Of a stretch of 64,000 bases of DNA, positions 25,625-34,815 are shown piece by piece. The position numbers and the translations under genes were made by a program. The stretch comes from Armatimonadota bacterium (GTDB lineage: Bacteria > Armatimonadota > Fimbriimonadia > Fimbriimonadales > Fimbriimonadaceae), in the NCBI GenBank assembly GCA_018268355.1, contig JAFDWR010000001.1, positions 477,797-541,796 of the forward strand, given 5' to 3'. Within the stretch, counting starts at the first letter, position 1. Each line of letters starts with the position of its first letter. The notes below the pieces were generated by a model. That model saw nothing but the letters and a program-made list of their open reading frames with translations. It made no database searches and was not told the DNA's origin.

Positions 25625-26193
25625 GGAAGGGTGATCAACTTCTGCTGGTTGAGCCAGGCGGAGAAGTCCTTCAGCGTTGGATCAAGTCCGAAGAGCGACG
25701 CGGGATCGAGCGCGACCACGCTCTCGTCGCTTGGAACGCCAGCGGCCGCGAGCCATCCGGCATAGGTTTGTCCCGCCAAGAGTGCATCCCTGAGCGGTTC
25801 AATCCGGAGGCCAAAGTGTTTGACCTGGGTTCCGCCTTGCCCGGGGCCACAGGTGAATTTCACCCAGTCGGGGAGTTCGAGGAATTCAGATCGGGTCAAA
25901 CCCGCGCCGGTGGGCTGGACCCCGTTTTCCAGGAACGCCTCAAGCACCTCGTCGGTGGCTTCGTCGCCGTCGGCGAGCCAATCAAGCACGTGACCTTCGG
26001 TGAGGATCGCCTCTGCGCTCATCGGGAAGGCGCGCAGGGAAGCGGCGGTACTGAAGAAGTGGAATCGGTGCCCCGACCGGCGGCCAAGTTCAAGCAGCCG
26101 GAGGAGCATCGTGATCTCGTGGGTCGCATCGATGCCACCGTCAAGTCCTGTCCACGGAAGGGCGGCGAGATCGATGCGAACCACAGTGGGCAT
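25621..26193 (-). CDS. Hypothetical protein, possibly a degenerate polysaccharide-deacetylase-like fold
   Basis: A 190-residue soluble protein whose ATG directly follows the pgk stop (TAAATG), so it is coupled to pgk. Parts recall NodB-type deacetylases: VRIDLAALPWTGLDGG at the start, a TMLLRLLELGRRSGHRFHFF segment in the place of the FF strand, and ILTEGHVLDWLADGD in the place of the GHEI..H motif. The catalytic Asp-Asp and the second His are not convincingly present, so it may be inactive or belong to another family. The C-terminal half is unfamiliar. Its stop shares CTAG with rqcH. Confidence 0.6.
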   Translation of the reverse strand: MPTVVRIDLAALPWTGLDGGIDATHEITMLLRLLELGRRSGHRFHFFSTAASLRAFPMSAEAILTEGHVLDWLADGDEATDEVLEAFLENGVQPTGAGLTRSEFLELPDWVKFTCGPGQGGTQVKHFGLRIEPLRDALLAGQTYAGWLAAAGVPSDESVVALDPASLFGLDPTLKDFSAWLNQQKLITLP

Positions 26194-27369
26194 TTAGCGA
26201 TCCAAGAGCGCGCTGATTCCGGGAAGCTCTTTGCCCTCCAGGAACTCGAGGCTCGCGCCGCCGCCCGTGCTGACGTGGGTCATCTTCTCGGCGACCCCAA
26301 AGTGCTCAACCGCAGCAGCCGAGTCGCCACCGCCGACGATAGTGACCGCCTCCGAGGTTGCGAGGGCATCCGCCACCGCGCGCGTGCCCTTTTCAAAGGC
26401 CTTCATTTCGAAAACGCCCATCGGCCCGTTCCAAACCACGGTGCCCGCGGTTTCGATCAGGGTGCTAAACGCAGCCGAGGTTGCGGGTCCAATGTCGAGC
26501 CCCATTTGGTCGCTCGGGATCTGGCTGACCGAAACGATCGTCGCGGGGCTGTCGGCGTTGAACTCGGGGGCGACGACAACATCGGTAGGGAGGTGGACCT
26601 TGTTGCTGTGGTCGCGAAGGACGGTTGCGGCGAACTCGACGTTCGTCTCATCGACGAGCGACTTGCCGATTTCATAGCCCTTGGCCTTCAGGAAGGTGAA
26701 TGCCATGCCGCCGCCGATGATGAGGTGGTCAACCTTCGGCAGGAGCGATTCGATGACCGCGATCTTGTCCTTCACCTTCGCGCCGCCTAGGATCGCAACA
26801 AACGGTCGTCGCGGCTCGTCGAGGGCATTGCCGAGGTATTCGATCTCCTTTTCGATCAGGAGTCCGGCGTAGGCAGGGAGAAGGTGAGCGACGCCCTCGG
26901 TGCTCGCGTGGGCGCGGTGGGCGGTGCCGAAAGCGTCGTTGACGTAGACATCGGCGAGGGAAGCCAGCTGCTCGACGAACACAGGGTCGTTCTTCTCCTC
27001 TTCGGCATGGAATCGAAGGTTTTCGAGGAGGAGAACGCTACCCGGGGCGGCTTCATTCACGGCGGCGGCGACCGCTGCGCCGACGCAATCCGGGAGAAGC
27101 TGAACGCGGCGACCGAGGAGTTGGGTGAGTTCCTCGGCAACGGGCGCGAGGGTGAGTTCGGGAGTCACGCCCTTCGGGCGTCCGAGGTGCGAGCAAAGGA
27201 TGACGGTCGCGCCTTGCTCCAGCAGGAGCTTGATCGTCGGCAGGGCCTCAACGATGCGGCGGTTGTCCGTGATCGCGCCGCCTTCGAGGGGGACATTGAA
27301 GTCACAGCGAACAAGGACGCGCTTGTTGCGGACGTCGGCATCGCGAACCGTCAATTTAGCTAGGGGCAT
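26194..27369 (-). CDS. pgk: Phosphoglycerate kinase
   Basis: A 391-residue Pgk, the glycolytic enzyme that transfers phosphate from 1,3-bisphosphoglycerate to ADP. Conserved blocks: VLVRCDFNVPLEGG near the N-terminus, VILCSHLGRPKG, the substrate-binding ENLRFHAEE region, AILGGAKVKDKI, DHLIIGGGMAFTF, VVWNGPMGVFE and the C-terminal VGGGDSAAAVE nucleotide-binding loop. Length and start (MPLAKLTVRDADVRNKRV) are as expected. gap is not adjacent. A small coupled gene follows immediately. Confidence 0.97.
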   Translation of the reverse strand: MPLAKLTVRDADVRNKRVLVRCDFNVPLEGGAITDNRRIVEALPTIKLLLEQGATVILCSHLGRPKGVTPELTLAPVAEELTQLLGRRVQLLPDCVGAAVAAAVNEAAPGSVLLLENLRFHAEEEKNDPVFVEQLASLADVYVNDAFGTAHRAHASTEGVAHLLPAYAGLLIEKEIEYLGNALDEPRRPFVAILGGAKVKDKIAVIESLLPKVDHLIIGGGMAFTFLKAKGYEIGKSLVDETNVEFAATVLRDHSNKVHLPTDVVVAPEFNADSPATIVSVSQIPSDQMGLDIGPATSAAFSTLIETAGTVVWNGPMGVFEMKAFEKGTRAVADALATSEAVTIVGGGDSAAAVEHFGVAEKMTHVSTGGGASLEFLEGKELPGISALLDR

Positions 27370-27392
27370 GTCCCTAGTTTACTTGGCCGGCC

Positions 27393-28649
27393 TCAGACGA
27401 GGGCGGCCAAGATCTCGCTGGTTTCTTGAACGGATTCGTAGAACATGTCGACCGCAAAGTCCACCTGGTTCTCGTCGATGACGAGCGGCGGCTCGAAGCG
27501 CATGATTCGCGGGTTGCCGAGCGTGTAGGCAGCGACGAGGCCACGCTTAAGCTGCTGGGCAACGACCAGCTCGCCGACTTCGTCCATCGCAAACTCAACG
27601 CCGATCATGAGTCCTCGTCCACGAGCTTCCGTGATGAGGTCCGGGAAGTTCTTGCTGGCTTCCTGGAGTCCCTTCAGGAGCCGGTTGCCCATCGTCACCG
27701 ATCGCTGGCGAAGCCCTTCTTCCTCGATCACTTGGAGGGTGGCGAGGCCAGCAGCGCAGGCGACCGAGTTGCCGCCGAACGTGCTCGTGTGAGCAAGGGG
27801 GTTCTTCTCGTAGAGCGCGTCGAAGGCGTCCTTCGTGCCCATCATGACGCCGAGCGGCATGATTCCGCCGCCAATCGCCTTCGCGAGGGGCATGAGGTCA
27901 CCGGAAATGCCGTCATGCTCGCTTGCAAACCAAGGTCCGGTGCGGGCCATGCCGGTTTGAACCTCGTCAACGATCAGCATCGCGCCGTGGCGGGTGCAGG
28001 CCTCGCGAAGCGCCTTCAGGTAGCCATCGGGCGGGAGGTTGATACCGCCCTCGCCCTGGACGGGCTCGACGATGAACGCGGCAGTGTCGCCGTCAATCGC
28101 GGCCACGCCCGCTTCGGCGTCGCCAAAGGGAACCAGGCTCACGCCGGGCATGAGGGGCTCAAACGCGGTGCGGTACTTGTCGCGGCCAATCGTGGCGAGC
28201 GCGCCCAGGGTCTTGCCGTGATAGCTGCCGTCGGTGCTGATGATCTTTGAGCGCTTGGTCGCGCCCTTCGCAAACTTGAGCGCGGCTTCCACCGCCTCGG
28301 TGCCCGAGTTACAGAAGAACGAATACTCAAGGCCAGGCGGGGCGATCTCAGCGAGCTTGTCGGCGAGGTCGGCGGCTTGCTTGTTGAAGAATGCCTTGCC
28401 GCTCAGGCCAAAGGAGTCGAGCTGATTCTTGACCGCTTCGATGATCTTGGGATGGCGATGGCCGAGAGCAAACGTGCCATAACCGCCAAGGCAGTCGAGG
28501 AATTGCCGCCCTTCGTGGTCCCAGATGTAGCAGCCCTCGCTGCGCATCTCAACGCCGAACCCGGCAAAGGCCATCAGGCGGCCGAGGTACGGGTTGATGT
28601 GGTCGGAATACTTGTCAACGACGTCGGCGAACAAGGCATCAGCGTCCAT
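27393..28649 (-). CDS. Class III PLP aminotransferase (putrescine/acetylornithine type)
   Basis: A 418-residue class III aminotransferase. Residues 21-37 (YLGRLMAFAGFGVEMRS) and the overall pattern look most like putrescine aminotransferase (PatA/YgjG), with ornithine or acetylornithine aminotransferase as alternatives. FFCNSGTEAVEAALKFA binds PLP phosphate, IVDEVQTGMARTG holds the PLP ring Asp, and the PLP lysine is in PLAKAIGGGIMPLG. HTSTFGGNSVACAAG completes the active site. Likely role: omega-amino group transfer in polyamine or arginine metabolism. Substrate cannot be fixed from sequence. It ends 23 bases before pgk and may be co-transcribed. Confidence 0.88.
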   Translation of the reverse strand: MDADALFADVVDKYSDHINPYLGRLMAFAGFGVEMRSEGCYIWDHEGRQFLDCLGGYGTFALGHRHPKIIEAVKNQLDSFGLSGKAFFNKQAADLADKLAEIAPPGLEYSFFCNSGTEAVEAALKFAKGATKRSKIISTDGSYHGKTLGALATIGRDKYRTAFEPLMPGVSLVPFGDAEAGVAAIDGDTAAFIVEPVQGEGGINLPPDGYLKALREACTRHGAMLIVDEVQTGMARTGPWFASEHDGISGDLMPLAKAIGGGIMPLGVMMGTKDAFDALYEKNPLAHTSTFGGNSVACAAGLATLQVIEEEGLRQRSVTMGNRLLKGLQEASKNFPDLITEARGRGLMIGVEFAMDEVGELVVAQQLKRGLVAAYTLGNPRIMRFEPPLVIDENQVDFAVDMFYESVQETSEILAALV

Positions 28650-28662
28650 GCCCGGATTATAG

Positions 28663-29130
28663 CTATTTGCGCATTCCGACGATGACCTTGGCCCGAATCA
28701 CGGTCTCTTCGCCTTTCTTCTCGAACATCATTTGGACAAATAGACCGCTCGCCGACTGCCCCATAAAGATCTTTCCCTCATTTCCTGAGGGTTGGAGGTC
28801 CAGCTTCTTCACGTACATCGCCTTGATCGGCTCAATCGGGTCGGTCGTCGTCTGGGTGAATTCGTAGCGCTTCTCGTTGTCGCCGACCTTCTTCATCGTT
28901 GCGATCGGCGGCTTGCTGGGGTGGTCGATGAGCGGGAAGCCGATCTCCTTCGCCGAGGCGACCGCGTCAACATTTTCCGCCTTGATTTCCGCGGGGTTTG
29001 GCGGAGTCGTCGAGGAGCCCGACGAGCCAGGAGTGGAGGTCGAACTCTCCGAGCTATCGCCGCTGCAGCCAACCAAAACCATGGGTAGCAGGGTCGTCAA
29101 AACAAGAACTCCGAACCACGCTCGTCGCAT
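28663..29130 (-). CDS. Hypothetical lipoprotein
   Basis: A 155-residue lipoprotein. The signal peptide MRRAWFGVLVLTTLLPMVLVGC has the lipobox LVGC. A Ser/Thr/Gly/Pro-rich linker of about 25 residues leads to a compact domain of about 100 residues (GFPLIDHPSKPPIATMKKVG, IKAMYVKKLDLQPSGNEGKI, SGLFVQMMFEKKGEETVIRAKV) with alternating strands. The pattern, a pair of terms compared with a residual, resembles small DUF-type lipoproteins, but I do not recognise the family. It lies between the 870-residue exported protein and the aminotransferase on the same strand. Confidence 0.75.
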   Translation of the reverse strand: MRRAWFGVLVLTTLLPMVLVGCSGDSSESSTSTPGSSGSSTTPPNPAEIKAENVDAVASAKEIGFPLIDHPSKPPIATMKKVGDNEKRYEFTQTTTDPIEPIKAMYVKKLDLQPSGNEGKIFMGQSASGLFVQMMFEKKGEETVIRAKVIVGMRK

Positions 29131-29163
29131 GGCCCGGAGTTTACTTGGTCGATTGAGTGGGAT

Positions 29164-31776
29164 TTAGCGAGCAGGAGGAGGAGCGCCCTGGCCACCGCGA
29201 CGGCCACCCTGACCGCCGCCGCCGCCTCGTTGACCGCCTTGAATCATCCGGGTTGCCATCGAGTCCACTTGCGAACGGAATTGCGCCGGAAGCTCGTTGT
29301 AGGTCAGACCGCCATTGCCCACCGCGACCATCTCACTGACGTCGGCATCGAGCCGCGCGTTCGGAAGGAGCTGAGCGTTGAGATTGTAGCTCGTCGTCTT
29401 CGCCTCACGGAAAGAGACCGGCTTAGGCGGCAGGAATCCCATGTTGCCTGCCATCGCCGGGTTCTGCTCGAGGGCCTTTTGGAAGGCGAGTTCGCCCGCG
29501 CCGATCGGTCGCTTCGACTTGTCATCCATGGTGGCAATCCAGGTTTGTTGAGACGTGATCTGGAGCTTGATTACCGTCGCTCGCGGCACGCCATTTGGCA
29601 TCGCGATCGTGCGCTCGGTCTGGTAGCCGCCCATGCCGCCAAAGTTGAACCTCATCGGTCCGCCACCTTGTCCGGCAATGTTGGCTGACATAAACATGCC
29701 TCCGAGGAGCTGCTGGGCCGGCAATTGACCGTTCGCCTGTCCATTCTGCTGACCAGCAGGCTGGGGCGGGGTGATGTTCGGACCCTGACGGAAGTCGTAG
29801 GTCATGCGTCGGAACTCTTCGGACGCGCCCGAGCTCAGCTGCCCGGCGGTGATCGAGCCACCTCGGGTGAGCGTCTGCAGCTCAGTCGGTTGGAGCTTTC
29901 CAAGCATTCGATTGAAGGCCCAGTCGCTGGCGCTGAAGAACGATCCCACCTTGGCATAGCGCAGGAACGCACCGTCGATGCCCTGGAACGCGGGCGGCGA
30001 GATCTGGGCAAGAGCGTAATTCACTTGAGCCTGGATCGTCGGCGAGCCATCGTTGGCGTTGGCCGAAGCGATGAACTGGGCAAGCCCCTTTCGATCGACC
30101 TTGGCCGCGCGCGCGGTGCCCATTCTCGTCGGCTCATAGAGCGTCCATCCACCGTTCGTCTTCTTCGTGTAGCTGGTCGTGACCAGGTTACTGAGACTTT
30201 CCAGTGTCGGCCTCGCCGAGTTGATGACGCCGCTGAATGGCTGCCACATCGAATCGGGCACGTAGGCAATCGTGTTCTCGCTCGTGACCACCTTCTTCAG
30301 AAGGTCGGGAATTCCGTAGGTCATCGGGTCGAACTTGTCGGGGTTCATGATCCGCTCGATCTGCTCGGCGGTCAGCTTGGTCTCGACGTTTCCACCCATG
30401 TTCGGCCTGCTCATCGGTCCGCCGGCAACGACGATCACCTCGACCGCACCGCGACCGCCTCCACCGCCTCCTCGGCGACCGAAGAAGTTGCCTTGGCTGA
30501 GCTCGGAAAAGAATTGCTTAACCGAACCATCGATCTCCAACGGTGTGCCAGTGGTGGGACTCTTCGCGGTGTCGGCACCCTGTGCTCCGCCGCCCATGCC
30601 AGCGAAGATGGCACCGTTGCCTGAGAAGGGAAGGTTAATGTTTCGCGAGTAAAGGTTCTTGCCCTCTCGGTCCGCGATCACAAGCTCAAAGTCGGGCTCG
30701 TCGCCGAATCGATCCTGATTCGCAATGAGAAGGACCGCGCCGACGCCCTTGTCCCAGCTACCCTGGTTCTGCGCCATTCCGCCGAAGCCCGGGAAGCCTT
30801 GTCCGCCGAGTCGCTGAACGCCTTGACCGGGGACTCCCTGGGCAGGGGCTGCCTGAGCAGGAGCCACGTCGATGATGATCGGACCACCCTGCTGATCGGG
30901 AGCCGCCTCGCTCATCGAGGGAGGAGGACCACCTTGGCCACCGCCGTTTCCGCCCCCATTGCCGCCACGGCCGCTTCGACCACCACCGGGTCCACCGCCG
31001 CCGGGGCGACCACCAGGCCCGCCGCTACCCGGACGACCGCCGGGACCGCCTCGACCAGGCCCCATCATGCCGCCGCCGTTCTCGCGCATCTGCTTCTCTT
31101 CCACCCCGAGGGCAACGGCGATTTCCATCGCTCGGCCGCCGAGCGGAAGTTGTAGGGCGTTCGGCGACGTGGAGAACACCACCCGCTTGCCTTGGAAGGC
31201 GCGCGCCAAATCTTGGGGAGACATCGACGAAAGAATCTTCACGAGTGCGCGCGTGCCCGGATCGCGGAGCTGGTTGGCTCGAATCTGGCTGGCATCGATT
31301 CGGAAGGCGTCGGGGCTGATCTGGCCGCCGCCTTGGACCATCTGCTCCACCCTCTGGCGCATCTGCTCCTGCTCCTTCTTCATCGCGTCAAAGTCGATGC
31401 GCTTGTTGGCGTCGTTCAAATGGGTCTTCGCCGTCGTGATCATCTCGTTGGCGCGCACGATCGCTTCATCCTTCTGATCCTTCAAGATCGTCGGTGCGGT
31501 GATCGTGAGGTTAAAACCCTGGCTCGTCTTGTCCCACTGGGCGTGCAAAACGCCTGCGACCTGGTTAAGCACCTCGGCGACCGGCTTGCCGTTTACGGAG
31601 ATGAAGATGGCGTCGCCGCGCAGCTTGGCATCGCACGTGTAGGTCTGACCGCTCGACTCGCCGAGCTTCGCCAAAAGCTGCTCAACGGGCATCACGGTGG
31701 GCGCGATGGTGACGTCGGCGTCAACCCGGGCCTTGGACAGGGTGGCTGTTGCCAGAAGTGCAAATACTGTGACCAT
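29164..31776 (-). CDS. Large Gly-rich exported protein with an STN/N0-like N-terminal domain
   Basis: An 870-residue protein of unknown function. A short hydrophobic segment (MVTVFALLATATLSKARVDA) is a probable signal peptide. Residues of about 21-95 look like a secretin/TonB short N-terminal (STN) domain (PVEQLLAKLGESSGQTYTCD, IFISVNGKPVAEVLNQVAGV). A coiled-coil stretch (about 102-150) follows, then a Gly/Pro/Arg tract at about 233-285 (GRGGPGGRPGSGGPGG). The rest has many Gly, Gln and Pro residues and beta-like segments with no family that I recognise. The C-terminus ends in another Gly/Arg tract. No secretin pore motif is seen, so it is probably not itself a channel. Comparable proteins with STN domains and low-complexity tracts occur in Armatimonadota and Planctomycetota. 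Confidence 0.75.
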   Translation of the reverse strand: MVTVFALLATATLSKARVDADVTIAPTVMPVEQLLAKLGESSGQTYTCDAKLRGDAIFISVNGKPVAEVLNQVAGVLHAQWDKTSQGFNLTITAPTILKDQKDEAIVRANEMITTAKTHLNDANKRIDFDAMKKEQEQMRQRVEQMVQGGGQISPDAFRIDASQIRANQLRDPGTRALVKILSSMSPQDLARAFQGKRVVFSTSPNALQLPLGGRAMEIAVALGVEEKQMRENGGGMMGPGRGGPGGRPGSGGPGGRPGGGGPGGGRSGRGGNGGGNGGGQGGPPPSMSEAAPDQQGGPIIIDVAPAQAAPAQGVPGQGVQRLGGQGFPGFGGMAQNQGSWDKGVGAVLLIANQDRFGDEPDFELVIADREGKNLYSRNINLPFSGNGAIFAGMGGGAQGADTAKSPTTGTPLEIDGSVKQFFSELSQGNFFGRRGGGGGGRGAVEVIVVAGGPMSRPNMGGNVETKLTAEQIERIMNPDKFDPMTYGIPDLLKKVVTSENTIAYVPDSMWQPFSGVINSARPTLESLSNLVTTSYTKKTNGGWTLYEPTRMGTARAAKVDRKGLAQFIASANANDGSPTIQAQVNYALAQISPPAFQGIDGAFLRYAKVGSFFSASDWAFNRMLGKLQPTELQTLTRGGSITAGQLSSGASEEFRRMTYDFRQGPNITPPQPAGQQNGQANGQLPAQQLLGGMFMSANIAGQGGGPMRFNFGGMGGYQTERTIAMPNGVPRATVIKLQITSQQTWIATMDDKSKRPIGAGELAFQKALEQNPAMAGNMGFLPPKPVSFREAKTTSYNLNAQLLPNARLDADVSEMVAVGNGGLTYNELPAQFRSQVDSMATRMIQGGQRGGGGGQGGRRGGQGAPPPAR

Positions 31777-31890
31777 GTCGTCTTAACGGGGAACGCCAGC
31801 ACGCAAGTTCCGCTGAAACAATTCCCGCCTCTACGTTTCTGGACGAACAAGGTACAGCGAAGTTCAGCAGTAAAGCAACAAAATGGAAGC

Positions 31891-32790
31891 GTGAGTTGGA
31901 CCGTAAGCGAAAGACAGCGACTGGATCACTTCTTGGTTCAGAGCTGCGAAGGGGTGAGCCGAACCAAGATTGCACGGGCAATTGAGGCGGGCCACGCCTC
32001 GATCAATGGCAAGGCGGTCACCAAGTCCGGCTCGTTTGTCGAACCTGGCGATGTGGTTGCGTTCGATCTGCCCGGCGAACCGTTGCCGCACCAACTTGAG
32101 CCGGTCCAGATGAACCTCGTCATCGCCTATGAAGACGACGATCTTCTCGTGGTCCTCAAGCCACGCGGCCTCGCGACCCACCCCGCGCCGACCCTGAGCG
32201 AGCCCTCACTGGTGGAGGCACTCCTCGGCCAAAACATCAAGCTCAGCCAATCGGCAGGGACCTACCGGCCGGGGATTGTCCACCGGCTCGACAAGGAAAC
32301 CACTGGCCTCCTTGCGGTGGCCAAGAATGACCTTGTTCACGAAAAGCTCTCCCGCCAGTTCGCCGCGAAGTCGGCAGAACGTCGCTATGTGGCTTGGCTC
32401 GAGGGCCAAATCGCCTCCGAGAAGTTCATCATCGACGCCCCAATTGGACGCGACACCCTGGATCGCCAGAAGATGACTGCCACTCCCAAGGGCAAGCCCG
32501 CGCGGACCCACGTGAAGAAGCTCGGCACCGGAAATCTCGGTACGCTCGTCGCCCTGCGGCTCGAAACCGGCCGGACCCACCAGATCAGGGTTCATTGCAG
32601 CCAGATCGGCCATGGCGTTCGCGGGGACTCGAAGTACCACCCTGACAAGGGCCTCCCGCTCCAGCTCCACGCCGCCTACCTGGCCTTTGAGCACCCGATT
32701 TCGGGAGCGTGGATCGAAACCTATGCCGACCCGCCCGAAGACTTCGTAGAAAGTGAAAAGGTCCAGCGTGAAGACGTGGTCCAGTTCTAA
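31891..32790 (+). CDS. RluA/RluD-family rRNA pseudouridine synthase
   Basis: A 299-residue pseudouridine synthase. An S4 RNA-binding domain (about 5-65, RLDHFLVQSCEGVSRTKIARAI) is followed by the catalytic domain with YRPGIVHRLDKETTGLLAVAKN, where the Asp of HRLD is the nucleophile, then RRYVAWLEGQ and LETGRTHQIRVH. Likely target is 23S rRNA (RluD-type sites). The start is taken as GTG at 31891 (VSWTVSERQRLDHF); an in-frame upstream extension is antisense to the divergent exported-protein gene and not protein-like. dlh-like and purB genes follow on the same strand with short gaps. Confidence 0.92.
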   Translation: MSWTVSERQRLDHFLVQSCEGVSRTKIARAIEAGHASINGKAVTKSGSFVEPGDVVAFDLPGEPLPHQLEPVQMNLVIAYEDDDLLVVLKPRGLATHPAPTLSEPSLVEALLGQNIKLSQSAGTYRPGIVHRLDKETTGLLAVAKNDLVHEKLSRQFAAKSAERRYVAWLEGQIASEKFIIDAPIGRDTLDRQKMTATPKGKPARTHVKKLGTGNLGTLVALRLETGRTHQIRVHCSQIGHGVRGDSKYHPDKGLPLQLHAAYLAFEHPISGAWIETYADPPEDFVESEKVQREDVVQF

Positions 32791-32807
32791 ACTTGCAATA
32801 AGAAGCC

Positions 32808-33473
32808 ATGGGTGAACGACTCCAACTCGAAACATGTGAAGCCTATCTCGCCTTGCCCGAATCCGGAAAGGGCCCCGGCGTGATCGTCCTCCAAGAATGG
32901 TGGGGCCTCGTGCCGCACATTGAGTCGATCTGCGATCGGCTCGCCGCGGAAGGGTTTGTCGCCCTCGCCCCTGACCTCTACGGCGGACAATCAACCAAGG
33001 AGCCGGATGAGGCTGGCGAGTTGATGATGTCGCTGCGCGTTGAAGAGACCGCAACGAAGCTGGATTCGGTGGTTGCGTTCCTCGCTGGGCACGAAGCGGT
33101 GACGAGCGCGAAGGTGGGGATCATGGGCTTCTGCATGGGCGGCAAGCTCGCGATGTACGAAGCGTGCCGGTCGACGCAAATCGGGGCCTGCATCAACTTC
33201 TATGGCGTCCACCCCAACTTCGAGCCGGACTATGCTTCGCTCCAGGCTCCGCTCCAAGGCCACTTTGCCGAGCACGACGACTACTCTTCGCCGAAGGTCG
33301 TCGACGAGCTGGATGTCCTCCTTACCGGGCTAGGGAAGTCGTTTGAGTTCCACCGCTACGCCGGGGCCCACCACGCCTTCTTCAACGACACCCGGCCGGC
33401 GGTTTACCAGCCGGAATTCGCCAAGCTCGCCCATGACCGCATGGTGAGCTTCCTGCGAACGCATCTCGATTAG
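32808..33473 (+). CDS. Dienelactone hydrolase-family alpha/beta hydrolase
   Basis: A 221-residue alpha/beta hydrolase of the dienelactone hydrolase family. The nucleophile elbow is GFCMGGK with Cys in place of Ser, the family hallmark. The Asp is in GHFAEHDDYSSP and the catalytic His is in GAHHAFFND. VIVLQEWWGLVPHIESICDRL near the N-terminus is conserved and carries the Glu that primes the Cys. Substrates other than dienelactone are common in this family, so the physiological role is open. It lies 17 bases after the pseudouridine synthase gene and 25 bases before purB. Confidence 0.9.
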   Translation: MGERLQLETCEAYLALPESGKGPGVIVLQEWWGLVPHIESICDRLAAEGFVALAPDLYGGQSTKEPDEAGELMMSLRVEETATKLDSVVAFLAGHEAVTSAKVGIMGFCMGGKLAMYEACRSTQIGACINFYGVHPNFEPDYASLQAPLQGHFAEHDDYSSPKVVDELDVLLTGLGKSFEFHRYAGAHHAFFNDTRPAVYQPEFAKLAHDRMVSFLRTHLD

Positions 33474-33498
33474 GTCGGCTGGTACCCTTTAGGGCGCG

Positions 33499-34815
33499 AT
33501 GATCGACCGCTATTGCACGCCCGCGATGTCCGCGATTTGGGACCGAGAAGCCAAAACTCAGGTTTGGCTTGATGTCGAGGTGGCGATTTGCCGCGCTCAT
33601 GCCGCTCTCGGCACGATTCCTTCCGGCGCCGTCGAAGAGATCGCCAGCCACGCGGGCTTTACGCTCGTGCGTTGCGACGAACTGGAACGTGAGACCCGCC
33701 ACGACCTCATGGCGTTCGTCCGTTGCATGTCCGAGAGCGTCGACAAGGGGCTCGGGAATCCGGCGGTTTCGCCCAGCCGATTCATCCACATGGGAGTGAC
33801 GAGCTATGACGTAATCGACACGTCGCTGGGCATCATGCTGCGCAACTCGGCGGACGTCCTCCTTTCCTCCGGCGAGGCTCTGCTCAAGCGTATCGGCGAA
33901 ATGGCGCGGACCTACGCGGATACGCCCCAAATCGGTCGGACCCACGGCATCCATGCCGAGCCGATCACCTTTGGCTTCAAGCTGGCGGGCTGGTACGGCG
34001 AACTCGCGAGGAACCTGGACCGACTCCGCGCGGCCCGCGCCGAAGTCGCAGTCGGAAAGGTCAGCGGCGCGGTCGGTGTCCATGCGATCGCTACCCCTGA
34101 GCTTGAAAAGCTGGTCTGTGAGGGCCTGGGCCTGACGCCCGACCCGGCCACCACTCAGATCATCAGCCGTGACCGCCACGCGAACTTCCTCAACGTGCTC
34201 GCTCTGCTGGGCGCAGGGCTCGAGCGCATCGCCACTGAACTCCGCAACCTCCAGCGCACCGAAATCCTTGAGGTCCAAGAGGCATTTGCCGCCGGTCAAA
34301 CCGGAAGTAGCGCGATGCCCCACAAGCGAAACCCGTGGAACAGCGAGACGGTCTGCGGCCTTGCTCGGCTCCTGCGCGCGAACGCCCACGCCATGCTAGA
34401 GAGCGTGGCCACGTGGCACGAGCGCGACCTCACGAACAGCTCGCTCGAGCGAGTCGTCTTCCCGGATTCCTGCCAACTCGCCGACTTCATGCTCAACCGG
34501 CTGCTGAACATCCTGAACGGCCTCCAGGTCTTCCCCGAGCGGATGAGGCAGAACCTTGAGATGATGGGCGACCTTGTTTTCAGCGAGCACGTCATGATCG
34601 CGCTCGTCGCGAAGGGGATGAAGCGAGAGGACGCCTATAAGGTGGCCCAGCGCAATGCAGCTCTTGCTTGGGATGGCGCCGACTTTAAGACCAGCGTCGC
34701 CAACGACCCGGATGTCACCTCCCGGCTATCGCCCGAGGAAGTGGCCGAGCTGTTTAGCCTCGACCACCACCTGCGGCATGCCCGCGCGAGCATCGACGGT
34801 GTCGGAATTCCCTAG
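33499..34815 (+). CDS. purB: Adenylosuccinate lyase
   Basis: A 438-residue PurB of the fumarase/aspartase superfamily. It acts twice in purine synthesis: on SAICAR and on adenylosuccinate. Signature stretch is GSSAMPHKRNPWNSE, the flexible catalytic loop. QIGRTHGIHAEPITFG carries the general acid His. MGVTSYDVIDTSLG and HERDLTNSSLERV are also conserved. Length is normal for the bacterial short form. The stop TAG shares the palindrome CTAG with the stop of the convergent epimerase-like gene. Confidence 0.96.
   Translation: MIDRYCTPAMSAIWDREAKTQVWLDVEVAICRAHAALGTIPSGAVEEIASHAGFTLVRCDELERETRHDLMAFVRCMSESVDKGLGNPAVSPSRFIHMGVTSYDVIDTSLGIMLRNSADVLLSSGEALLKRIGEMARTYADTPQIGRTHGIHAEPITFGFKLAGWYGELARNLDRLRAARAEVAVGKVSGAVGVHAIATPELEKLVCEGLGLTPDPATTQIISRDRHANFLNVLALLGAGLERIATELRNLQRTEILEVQEAFAAGQTGSSAMPHKRNPWNSETVCGLARLLRANAHAMLESVATWHERDLTNSSLERVVFPDSCQLADFMLNRLLNILNGLQVFPERMRQNLEMMGDLVFSEHVMIALVAKGMKREDAYKVAQRNAALAWDGADFKTSVANDPDVTSRLSPEEVAELFSLDHHLRHARASIDGVGIP

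Noticed and set aside
30950-31080. Repetitive CCACCGGGTCCACCGCC-like DNA as a tandem repeat or CRISPR
   Set aside because: The repeats are irregular and are simply codons of the Gly/Pro/Arg tract in the minus-strand protein.
29725-31477. Plus-strand frames of 299 and 172 codons opposite the Gly-rich exported protein
   Set aside because: Compositionally biased shadows of the Gly/Pro tracts; no start signal or family.
31192-31890. Upstream extension of the RluD-type gene to a 532-residue protein
   Set aside because: The added part is antisense to the divergent exported-protein gene and not protein-like; the S4 domain begins just after GTG 31891.
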